NCBI GenBank assembly: GCA_013393545.1
Contig: JABXHG010000261.1
Coordinates: 1 to 5,627, forward strand
Length of the DNA stretch: 5,627 nt
Direction: 5' to 3'
Source of the DNA: Alteromonadaceae bacterium
Lineage (GTDB): Bacteria; Pseudomonadota; Gammaproteobacteria; Pseudomonadales; Oleiphilaceae
The translations under genes were made by a program, and so were the position numbers. The stretch's first letter is position 1, and each line of letters opens with the position of its first letter. This document shows positions 1-5,501 of the stretch, one piece after another. Under the pieces are notes generated by a model that saw only the letters and a program-made list of their open reading frames with translations, searched no databases and was not told the origin of the DNA.

Positions 1-162
1 CTTTCTATCAGCGACATCACGCTCCACCAATAAACGGAGCACGTCCTTTGTGAAGTGTGCTTGAGCAGCTTAACCGGCGCCTGCTTTCCAAAATAAGGCT
101 GTCAATCATGCCCAAAATTATCGTCCTTGTGGATCTTTTTCTTGGGGAACCGCCACCGTCAT
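1..162. other. Unassigned, apparently degraded DNA left of the IS256 remnant
   Basis: I find no intact gene here. On the minus strand the stretch 69 to 1 is open for 23 codons and reads plausibly as protein (ending HFTKDVLRLLVERDVADRK at the window edge). The same frame is closed by TAA at 70-72 and by further stops just upstream, so it could be the decayed start of something continuing to the left. I do not recognise the family. A longer minus-strand frame covering 17-244 runs antisense across the transposase remnant and has a basic, serine-rich composition typical of a spurious frame. The left boundary of the insertion-sequence remnant is not visible, so part of this stretch could be more decayed transposase. 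Confidence 0.4.
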
Positions 163-470
163 AAGAATATCGCCACTGCCTTATAGCTGATTTACGGTGC
201 TGCCACTCGCGTTGAAGCTGAGCAATCACTGGAGGACTTCGCAATGAAATGATATGTCGAGCACACGGCCAGCCGTTCTTGGCGGGTAAACGGAAGCGCT
301 TGAGCGTCTTCTTCGATTACCCGGTGGAGATACGCAAAGCCATCTATACCACCAACGCTATTGAATCGTTGAACGCTTCACTGCGCAAAATCACTAAGAC
401 GCGGCGGTCGTTTCAGAACGACGAAGCGGTCATGGCACAGTTGGAGATTATGTACCAGGATCGGATTTAA
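163..470 (+). pseudogene. Broken IS256-family transposase, C-terminal part only
   Basis: Mutator-type DDE transposase remnant, inactive. One forward frame (187-249) gives LIYGAATRVEAEQSLEDFAMK, and another (294-470) gives the IS256-family signature FFDYPVEIRKAIYTTNAIES followed by LNASLRKITKTRRSF. The lesions can be placed. TAG at 184-186 interrupts the first frame. TGA at 250-252 sits where the family usually has Trp after the FAxK segment. A one-base loss between 291 and 292 turns the expected SWRVNW into SWRVN plus a frame change; restoring a T there joins both frames as NWKRLSVFFDYP. Near 432-438, NDEAVM runs straight into AQLEIMYQDRI, skipping roughly 25 residues that family members normally carry (the leucine-rich helix and the KKWT segment). 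The first ATG usable for the 249-470 frame is fortuitous. Several independent lesions show long decay rather than a sequencing error. Confidence 0.88.
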
Positions 471-480
471 CAGTGCAATC

Positions 481-510
481 AGCCATTTACACAAAATCTT
501 TTACAGTCTC
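481..510 (+). repeat. Probable right terminal inverted repeat of the IS256-type element
   Basis: Read inward from the outer end on the minus strand, the sequence begins GAGACTGTAAAAGATTTTGT and continues GTAAATGGCT. This resembles the ends of IS256-family elements with the pattern GAG-C/A-CTGT...TTTTGTGTAAATGGCT. It starts 10 bp after the transposase stop, the usual position. The partner left repeat is not in the window, so the match cannot be confirmed internally. The outer end at 510 could be off by one or two bases. Confidence 0.65.
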
Positions 511-514
511 AGTT

Positions 515-1540
515 TTACTTAATCCGCAACGTTTTTGTGCTAAAGTTTAAACTTACAACATCTTTTAAAAAATCCATTCCTAAAACAATATCACAGTCGA
601 GCGATATATCACTCGATGTAGAGACAGGAATAGAACTAAAATTAACTTCTTTGCTTCCAGCAAGAATATGTGCAGATGGTATTCTTTTGACTAGTATTCG
701 TCGCTCACCAAACGGAGATGAGTAATTTAAAATATCCACTTCAATATTTGAGTACTCTGCACTAATATTCTTGTAAATGCTTTTAGCAATTATGCTTTCC
801 TTCGCCCCACTATCAAGACACATTACTGCATTATCTAAGCTTTTAGACCCTATTTTTATTTCTCCCTTAATCGTAAGGTACTGTCCGCTGTAGTCAAATG
901 GAACACTTGAATATACGGTATCTTGATCAGGGCTAGCGAAAAATATCTCTCTATGCGGTATTAAGTACAATAGGCCCAAAATGTTATCGCCTGAAGTAAC
1001 ATTTAAAGGCACCTGCCCAAACCCACTCAACGAATAGATGCAATATGCTGAGCGCTCAACAGTACCATGAGCAGCAATTATCATGCTTTCATCAGGTCCA
1101 CTAGCAGTGCATCTTGTTGAATTCGAATTGATAGCTCCAAACGTGGCTCCTGTATCTATTACCCATCTATCTTCGCCTATGCGTACAGAGAAATAATCGC
1201 CATCATCATGCCGATATAGCTTTAAAGGTGACTCCAAGCCCTCTTGATATTGAACCAGTTCCATCTTGCGGCCGAGTACAATTAACTGCTCTGAATATTC
1301 TTTAGAATCTTTTGAACCGTAGCTTTGCACCTTAGTACTTAGTGTTTTCAATAGTTGACTTGCGCTAACATAATCTCCTTCAATGACTTTCAGCTTATAT
1401 TCATCTTTAAGACATGTGTGGATATCTACCAAAGAGGTTGAATTCAGTTCGCATCGTTCAATGTGTGAGGTGATACCGTCAGAAAGCGAGGCCTGCTCCG
1501 CGATAAATATAAAAGTGAGCAATTGGACTAAGAAGCTCAT
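515..1540 (-). CDS. Exported two-lobed retropepsin-like aspartic protease
   Basis: A 341-residue putative aspartic protease. Residues 3-14 are hydrophobic and suggest export, although the N-terminus lacks the usual positive charge and the cleavage site is unclear. Two retropepsin-type catalytic motifs are visible: WVIDTGA with Asp129, and CLDSGA with Asp243. Each is followed by the hydrophobic-hydrophobic-Gly element of the fold, NILG at 186-189 and DIVLG at 317-321. The protein therefore appears to carry both halves of the active site in one chain, whereas retropepsins are usually single-lobe homodimers. Residues about 20-105 form a separate N-terminal region with no recognised domain. The six cysteines fall in likely pairs (30/43, 144/167, 241/316), which fits an oxidising compartment. 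The ATG overlaps the TGA of the upstream gene as ATGA and has no clear ribosome site, so translation is probably coupled. The C-terminus ends shortly after the second lobe and looks complete despite the adjacent insertion-sequence end. Substrate unknown. Confidence 0.85.
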   Translation of the reverse strand: MSFLVQLLTFIFIAEQASLSDGITSHIERCELNSTSLVDIHTCLKDEYKLKVIEGDYVSASQLLKTLSTKVQSYGSKDSKEYSEQLIVLGRKMELVQYQEGLESPLKLYRHDDGDYFSVRIGEDRWVIDTGATFGAINSNSTRCTASGPDESMIIAAHGTVERSAYCIYSLSGFGQVPLNVTSGDNILGLLYLIPHREIFFASPDQDTVYSSVPFDYSGQYLTIKGEIKIGSKSLDNAVMCLDSGAKESIIAKSIYKNISAEYSNIEVDILNYSSPFGERRILVKRIPSAHILAGSKEVNFSSIPVSTSSDISLDCDIVLGMDFLKDVVSLNFSTKTLRIK

Positions 1541-2343
1541 AATTGATTACACCAGTTTATAACATCTGGAAATCCGAACGTTTCTTTCGTAATCTTGGTA
1601 TTTCCTGCAACTCTTGCAAGCTCTAAAAAAAACTTCTTGTAGCCTCGCTTAGCCTCATCACGATATTCGTTTTGCTTGAAGTATTGGACATGATTAGTGA
1701 TATCAATGTAGCTAAACTTACTTTGCATAATCAAATCACAATATGAACGTTTTAAAGCTGAGTATTCAAAATCGACCAAATTTACATCAGCACCAACTGG
1801 AATATCAATAAGGTCATCAACGTGATACACCTCATGCATCACGCCATAAAAGCTCTTTATAAATGAGTTAACCATCGCAATTCTATCGCTACAGTCATAA
1901 ATAGGTGAATAAGTGTAGAAGTTTGCGTTATAAAAACCATCTTCAAAATCTATTTGCTCGGTTATTTCATAGTTTACATTTTCTGCGATAGTTAAATTTA
2001 AATGTATTTTGTTTCTCAGGTACCTTCCAGATCCCTCATTAGCTATTAGTGCCTTTTCGAGATTTCCTTTCAAATATTCTTTCTCGCACAGATTAAGTAT
2101 CGTGGGTGTAACCGCTACCGAGACGAACAGGTCCTCGCTCATTTTTACCTTATCTAATAACTTATGCGACTTAATAGAGTTTAAATACTCACTGCCAGAG
2201 TCGACAGCATTATTTGATCCGGTAATAAAATCGTTCTCGGTTTTTATTACAAAAAATTCTTCACCTGAATTATTTAGACCGCTAAAAGCGCATGACGAGA
2301 GGAGAAGCACTAAAACGCACAACACTGTAAATCGAAAAGCCAT
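1537..2343 (-). CDS. Putative HExxH zinc-metalloprotease lipoprotein
   Basis: A 268-residue protein beginning with a short hydrophobic leader and the lipobox LSSC, giving lipidation at Cys18. Ala at the +2 position, not Asp, favours sorting to the outer membrane. Residues 168-175 read VMHEVYHV, a good zincin motif with His170, Glu171 and His174. Glu193, in FEYSALKRSYC, lies 19 residues further on at a spacing compatible with a gluzincin-type third zinc ligand; that assignment is inference. Four cysteines remain after the lipobox (86, 151, 202, 265). I do not recognise the family, and a structural or inactive role is possible since HExxH alone is a short motif. A GAGGAAG ribosome site at 2348-2354 sits just before the ATG. 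The gene lies immediately downstream of a terminator hairpin, so it is probably expressed by read-through, and its stop overlaps the start of the aspartic protease gene. The two putative proteases are thus tightly linked. Confidence 0.75.
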   Translation of the reverse strand: MAFRFTVLCVLVLLLSSCAFSGLNNSGEEFFVIKTENDFITGSNNAVDSGSEYLNSIKSHKLLDKVKMSEDLFVSVAVTPTILNLCEKEYLKGNLEKALIANEGSGRYLRNKIHLNLTIAENVNYEITEQIDFEDGFYNANFYTYSPIYDCSDRIAMVNSFIKSFYGVMHEVYHVDDLIDIPVGADVNLVDFEYSALKRSYCDLIMQSKFSYIDITNHVQYFKQNEYRDEAKRGYKKFFLELARVAGNTKITKETFGFPDVINWCNQL

Positions 2344-2362
2344 AAGACTTCCTCGCGATGAT

Positions 2363-2395
2363 AAAAAAGGAGGGAGTCAGGTAACTCCCCCTTTT
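2363..2395 (-). terminator. Intrinsic terminator / attenuator inside the lipoprotein-protease operon
   Basis: AAAAGG-A-GGGAGT (2365-2377) pairs with ACTCCCCCTTTT (2384-2395) around a 6-nt loop, CAGGTA, giving a 12-bp stem with one bulged A. In the minus-strand transcript the stem is followed by a U run from 2368 down to 2363, the classical intrinsic terminator layout. It begins 11 nt after the stop of the small lipoprotein gene and ends before the ribosome site of the metalloprotease gene. No promoter was convincingly seen between them, so it most likely acts as a partial terminator that lowers expression of the two downstream genes. The near-symmetrical T run on the other side means it could also work on plus-strand transcripts. 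Confidence 0.85.
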
Positions 2396-2406
2396 GTTAA
2401 GGCTAA

Positions 2407-2955
2407 TTATTCAATCATTTTATCGTCGCCCGGATCTTGATTAGGAGGCGCATGGGTATACGTTGCGCGAGAGATACCGTTTTCCTTAATAGAGGTTGAA
2501 AAGGTATCGGTTTGGGCAACCATTAACTCAACCTTTATTGAATCAGCTAAATCAGTAAATTGTTGGGACCAAGACTTTACACTATTCGGATTTGCGAAAG
2601 TATATGTGCCTCCCACATTATTCAAAGCAAACGTGGAGCTACCAATTGATTGATTTCCACTCATTACTGTGACAGACGCTGAGGTCGACGTCGCGTAACT
2701 TCCTTGCACTGTAAATGCAAAATCACTTGGGTCTAATGCAACCCAATCTTCGTATGTAAACCCCATCGACTGGGCCAACATTTCCGTGATTGGACGTAGC
2801 TCACGCATTAGTTTAGCTTGCATTGTTCCCTCTACTCCACCTTCTACCTTACATGGACCAGGGACATTGCATTCTCCTCTGACATACCACTTACAACTGG
2901 TAATAACGACACACAGTAAAACTATTATGATAAATTTCACTGATTGAGTGTTCAT
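2407..2955 (-). CDS. Small lipoprotein of unknown function, first gene of the protease operon
   Basis: A 182-residue predicted lipoprotein. Residues 6-20 are a hydrophobic signal segment ending in the lipobox ITSC with lipidated Cys21. The mature start, CKWYVRGECNVPGPCKVEGG, carries Cys29 and Cys35, which could form a small disulfide loop, and is rich in Gly. Residues about 45-75 look helical (MQAKLMRELRPITEMLAQSM). Residues about 80-170 are rich in Ser, Thr, Val and Asn with alternating hydrophobics, suggesting a beta-rich domain. The end is acidic and polar (PPNQDPGDDKMIE). I do not recognise the family. The start is supported by a strong GGGAGGA ribosome site at 2962-2968, 6 nt before the ATG. 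It is promoter-proximal and followed by a terminator, so it is probably the most abundant product of the block. It could be a partner, substrate, inhibitor or anchor for the two downstream enzymes, but nothing in the sequence decides this. Confidence 0.8.
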   Translation of the reverse strand: MNTQSVKFIIIVLLCVVITSCKWYVRGECNVPGPCKVEGGVEGTMQAKLMRELRPITEMLAQSMGFTYEDWVALDPSDFAFTVQGSYATSTSASVTVMSGNQSIGSSTFALNNVGGTYTFANPNSVKSWSQQFTDLADSIKVELMVAQTDTFSTSIKENGISRATYTHAPPNQDPGDDKMIE

Positions 2956-3043
2956 TACTAATCCTCCCAGTTACTTAAAATTAAAAACTTTAAAAATGTG
3001 TTAGAAAAATATCATCCGCAACATAAAAATATGCTACATTGCA

Positions 3044-3072
3044 TATATAGACATTAATTTACATTGGTGCAA
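3044..3072 (-). promoter_or_regulatory. Candidate sigma70 promoter for the lipoprotein-protease operon
   Basis: On the minus strand TTGCAC (3072-3067) is followed after exactly 17 nt by TATATA (3049-3044). The spacing is ideal and the hexamers are fair matches. Transcription would start near 3037, leaving a leader of about 80 nt. A 6-bp dyad, ATATGC/GCATAT (3029-3034 and 3041-3046, 6-nt spacer), overlaps the -10 element and start point, so it could be an operator. The region is very AT-rich, so chance matches are likely. An alternative extended -10, TGATATTTT, lies nearer the gene but lacks a good -35. Confidence 0.45.
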
Positions 3073-3081
3073 CCTTATATT

Positions 3082-3100
3082 AAATTAGGCAAACTAATTT
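3082..3100. repeat. Perfect 7-bp inverted repeat
   Basis: AAATTAG (3082-3088) and CTAATTT (3094-3100) are perfect complements around the 5-nt loop GCAAA. The dyad lies just upstream of the candidate -35 element of the lipoprotein operon promoter. It may be a regulator site or a chance AT-rich dyad; neither flank has a T run long enough for an intrinsic terminator. Confidence 0.4.
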
Positions 3101-3132
3101 GGACTTCCCAGCTTTTACTAGACAGTTTTTAG

Positions 3133-3207
3133 ACTCTCAAAGTACGCCTTTCCAAGGTTAGCAGGCGATACCCCGCCTGTATGAGAGTGACGCCTTAGAT
3201 CTTGGAA
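3133..3207. repeat. Compact array of nested and interleaved inverted repeats
   Basis: Five short elements pack into 75 bp. ACTCTCA (3133-3139) is complementary to TGAGAGT (3182-3188). TTCCAAG (3150-3156) is complementary to CTTGGAA (3201-3207). CAGGCG (3162-3167) pairs with CGCCTG (3174-3179) around ATACCC. The 7-mer ACGCCTT occurs directly at 3144 and 3190. The first two pairings are interleaved, so both together would make a pseudoknot. The element lies between the 3' end of the serine hydrolase gene (stop at 3230) and the operon promoter, and is GC-richer than its surroundings. No U run follows on the minus strand, so it is not a standard terminator. It could be a structured transcript end, a small RNA or a recombination site. 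The remainder of the 2956-3229 gap shows no convincing gene. Confidence 0.5.
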
Positions 3208-3229
3208 TAGCAATAACGATTTAATCAAC

Positions 3230-4378
3230 CTATTCCCGGGCAGTCGCAGACTCTGAAGTGTCAGATTCCTCTTCTGCCAGTAGTTTTTGCATTATCGTTC
3301 TGCCTAGTAGCACAAACTCCCTACCACCGCTTGATGTCAAAAGTACAATACCCGTTTGGGAACTAGGTGAGAAAATATATTCGCACCCATAACCATCAAG
3401 ATCACCGCCATGCCACAGAACGGTTTGCGGATACAAACCTAATTCCGGAGTAGCTTCGAACATCCCGTAACCATAATTTAAGCCTTCATACAGACCTGTT
3501 GCATAACTTGCTTGTGTTGAAATTAAAGGTGATATTTCGTCGTTTTCAATAAACTTTTGATACATGGTCATCTGTTGCAACATTAATTTTGAAAGGCTGC
3601 TAGTTGAAGAGTACAACCCACCATGTGGTGCCAGCAATCCCATGTCCCAGGGTTTAGTTGCTATATTGCGATCGTCTTTTCGATATGGCGTAACCATAGC
3701 TGACTGCTTAGCACGGGGAAGTCTAGCGTAGAAATCACTAACACCCAGGTTGTTCGGCAAATACGTTTCGACGAGCTTTTCATAAGACTTGCCTGTTGTT
3801 GTGCTGAGAATATAGCCAACAACGGCATAATTAAAGTTAGAGTAAGCAAACTTACTGGTGGGTTCAAAATCCAGAGTTGTCGATTTAAATGCCTCCAATA
3901 ACTGCGACTCAGTGTAACCGCCTTCTAAGGGGTCACCATCCACACGAGTGAGATTGTCAGGGTAGTTAGGAACGCCTGAACGATGACTAAGCAGAGTATC
4001 AAGGGTAATTTTCCGTAACGTTGTTTTATCGATTGATGAAAATAGCCCCGGGAGTAAATCATCAATATTATCGTCCAGCTTTAACTGACCCTCTTCAACT
4101 AACGCCAGTGCTAGCATACTGGTAATAACCTTTGACTGAGAACCTATTTGAAACAAGCTCGTTGTAGTTACCGGAGCGTTGGTTTCTCTATTTAGAGTAC
4201 CGTAGGCTTTTGCAAATTTAAGCTCGCCATTTTTTATAACGGCAACAGAAACGGCAGGTACGTTCTGCTCTTGCATAAATGACGTTATTTCACTTTCCAC
4301 AAACTCGTAGTTTCCCTTCGCATGAGCAAGGCTCGAAAGAATACCAACCATCAACAAAACTACTTTAACAAAGCCCAC
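3230..4378 (-). CDS. Exported serine hydrolase, beta-lactamase / penicillin-binding family
   Basis: A 382-residue member of the beta-lactamase-related serine hydrolase family (class C beta-lactamases, DD-peptidases, esterases). A signal peptide covers residues 1-20 with probable cleavage after AHA. The three family motifs are present: SQSK at 80-83 with nucleophile Ser80 and Lys83, YSN at 179-181, and HGG at 323-325 in place of KTG. The HxG variant is common in the esterase and DD-peptidase branches, so true beta-lactam resistance should not be assumed. The C-terminal tail after about residue 368 is acidic and Ser/Thr-rich and looks disordered. Translation starts at GTG, chosen because AGGAG (4385-4389) stands 6 nt upstream and this start preserves the full signal peptide. 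The gene follows the regulator gene on the same strand after 118 bp, with its own likely leader. The substrate cannot be read from sequence; cell-wall peptides or small esters are both possible. Confidence 0.88.
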   Translation of the reverse strand: MGFVKVVLLMVGILSSLAHAKGNYEFVESEITSFMQEQNVPAVSVAVIKNGELKFAKAYGTLNRETNAPVTTTSLFQIGSQSKVITSMLALALVEEGQLKLDDNIDDLLPGLFSSIDKTTLRKITLDTLLSHRSGVPNYPDNLTRVDGDPLEGGYTESQLLEAFKSTTLDFEPTSKFAYSNFNYAVVGYILSTTTGKSYEKLVETYLPNNLGVSDFYARLPRAKQSAMVTPYRKDDRNIATKPWDMGLLAPHGGLYSSTSSLSKLMLQQMTMYQKFIENDEISPLISTQASYATGLYEGLNYGYGMFEATPELGLYPQTVLWHGGDLDGYGCEYIFSPSSQTGIVLLTSSGGREFVLLGRTIMQKLLAEEESDTSESATARE

Positions 4379-4418
4379 GATAAACTCCTGATTTTAAAAT
4401 TAACTTTTACATTGAGCA

Positions 4419-4468
4419 CTGAAGAAGCAATCCGCAACGAACCTCCTTCAGCACGCATAAACTTCTTC
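4419..4468 (-). promoter_or_regulatory. Leader of the serine hydrolase gene with alternative hairpins and orphan ribosome site
   Basis: In the minus-strand leader, GAAGAAG (4468-4462) can pair with CTTCTTC (4427-4421), while CTGAAG (4451-4446) can pair with CTTCAG (4424-4419). The two downstream arms overlap, so the pairings exclude each other. Between them is AGGAGGT (4447-4441), a near-perfect Shine-Dalgarno sequence about 62 nt before the annotated GTG start and without an ATG behind it. A TTG 4 nt after it would open a short frame of about 25 codons running into the hydrolase gene. A TATTAT at 4476-4471 could be a -10 element, with a poor -35. The layout fits an attenuation or leader-peptide mechanism, but short purine-rich repeats also arise by chance. 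Confidence 0.3.
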
Positions 4469-4496
4469 AAATAATATGATTTAATGAAACCTACTA

Positions 4497-5459
4497 TTAA
4501 CAGAAGTGCTTTTTATACTCGCCCGGTGTACAACCAAAAGCTTTGTTAAATAATCGGATTAAGCTACGTGAATCCTTAACTCCTACTGCCACACTAATCC
4601 GCTGCAAGGGATAACCATCACATAAAAGCAGACTTCTGGCTTTGTCTAACCGCAAGTGCAGCAAATATTGCATTGGTGACATTGCAAACCTGGTTTGGAA
4701 TACCCGGCGAAACTGACGTTCGCTTAATGCGACCTGTACCGCCATATCAGCGACGGTCAGTGGTTGATCCAGATGCTCAAGAAGCCAATTCTGCAACTGA
4801 GTAAAACGTTGTTCTACGCTATATTGTATTTTTAAAGGACTGGCATATTGCGATTGGTTACCACTTCGTCGCAAGTACATGACGAACTCTTGCGCTATTG
4901 ACTGAGCAATAGCAACACCTAAATCCTGCTCTATCACGGCCAGACAAAGGTCTATACCCGCAGTCATCCCCCCAGAAGAGTAGAATTTATCGGTCTTCAC
5001 ATACAGCTCGGTCGGATTAACGCGTACTTTGGGATAACGTTTCTGTAAATCTTCAGCAAAGCGCCAGTGAGTGGCGAGCGTTAAGCCATCCATTAAACCA
5101 CTATGGGCTAGCAGGTATGCACCAGTACAAATGGATAGCAGTTTTTGTGCACTTGAACCTTGCTCATCCAGCCACGCCATGAATATCGAATCCGCTGTTA
5201 ACACACGAGCACCTGCGCCTCCAGGAATCACCAGATAATCAATGACCGGGCAATCTTCCAGTGTGAATTCGGCACACAGTTGCAAACCATTCTCGGTTTT
5301 TAAATTATTTTTGCTTTGTGACACAGTGAATATGCGGTAACAGGGCTGTCGCCCTGCTGCAATTAGTGTTTGATTGGCCTGACCAAAACAATCCAAGGCA
5401 CCTGAAAGATCAATCGCCTGAATATCTGGATAAACTACAATCCCAACTGCAATCATCAT
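4497..5459 (-). CDS. GlxA-family AraC-type transcriptional regulator with DJ-1/PfpI-like domain
   Basis: A 320-residue cytoplasmic regulator, full length for the family. Residues about 3-190 form a DJ-1/PfpI (class I glutamine amidotransferase-like) sensor domain. Visible marks are PGGAGA near 79-84, the nucleophile-elbow-like SICTG with Cys111, LATHWR with His131, and SSGGMTAGID at 161-170. A linker containing RRSGNQSQYASPL follows. The C-terminal AraC DNA-binding region (about 215-320) has two helix-turn-helix units: LTVADMAVQVALSERQFRR and the segment from PLQRISVAVGVKDSRSL to FGCTPGEYKK. Relatives (GlxA, FtrA, CdhR, GbdR types) usually activate nearby catabolic genes in response to small nitrogenous or carbonyl compounds, and their DJ-1-like domains generally bind effectors rather than catalyse. 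The effector cannot be told here. The start is one of two adjacent ATGs and the ribosome site is weak. A perfect dyad upstream (5502-5521) may be its own operator. Confidence 0.9.
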   Translation of the reverse strand: MMIAVGIVVYPDIQAIDLSGALDCFGQANQTLIAAGRQPCYRIFTVSQSKNNLKTENGLQLCAEFTLEDCPVIDYLVIPGGAGARVLTADSIFMAWLDEQGSSAQKLLSICTGAYLLAHSGLMDGLTLATHWRFAEDLQKRYPKVRVNPTELYVKTDKFYSSGGMTAGIDLCLAVIEQDLGVAIAQSIAQEFVMYLRRSGNQSQYASPLKIQYSVEQRFTQLQNWLLEHLDQPLTVADMAVQVALSERQFRRVFQTRFAMSPMQYLLHLRLDKARSLLLCDGYPLQRISVAVGVKDSRSLIRLFNKAFGCTPGEYKKHFC

Positions 5460-5501
5460 GGTCTCTAGTTAGCGAGGATTTATGAACTTTAACACAAACA
5501 C

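Larger units (their letters stand above)
163..510 (+). mobile_element. Right-end remnant of an IS256-family insertion sequence
   Basis: This fragment holds the last part of an IS256-family (Transposase_mut) transposase gene and, after its stop codon, an apparent right terminal inverted repeat ending at about 510. The left terminal repeat and roughly the first three quarters of the transposase are absent, so the element cannot move by itself. The remnant is convergent with the minus-strand protease gene and its outer end lies 4 bp beyond that gene's stop codon, so the original insertion landed in the 3' flank without removing coding sequence. No flanking target duplication can be checked, because the left end is missing. 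The family assignment is firm from the protein; the exact end at 510 is inferred from resemblance to known IS256-type ends. Confidence 0.8.

Noticed and set aside
17..244. Minus-strand open frame of 75 codons at the left edge
   Set aside because: It runs antisense over the IS256 transposase remnant and has a composition typical of spurious frames. The transposase homology on the plus strand explains most of it.
537..725. Plus-strand open frame of 62 codons
   Set aside because: It lies wholly antisense to the aspartic protease gene, whose catalytic fold motifs are clear, and shows no recognisable protein features.
2009..2440. Plus-strand open frame of 143 codons
   Set aside because: It is antisense to the metalloprotease lipoprotein and runs across the terminator hairpin. 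The lipobox, HEVYH motif and ribosome site support the minus-strand gene instead.
3133..3207. Integron attC recombination site and cassette array
   Set aside because: The inverted-repeat array was tested against the attC pattern RYYYAAC...GTTRRRY. No properly placed core boxes were found, and the GTTGCGGAT words do not fit the core consensus.
3661..3867. Second minus-strand open frame of 68 codons
   Set aside because: It overlaps the serine hydrolase gene in another frame, across the region of the YSN motif, and is a shadow.
3230..4378. Calling the serine hydrolase an antibiotic-resistance beta-lactamase
   Set aside because: The SxxK and YSN motifs are shared by DD-peptidases and esterases, and the third motif is HGG rather than KTG, so resistance cannot be claimed from sequence.
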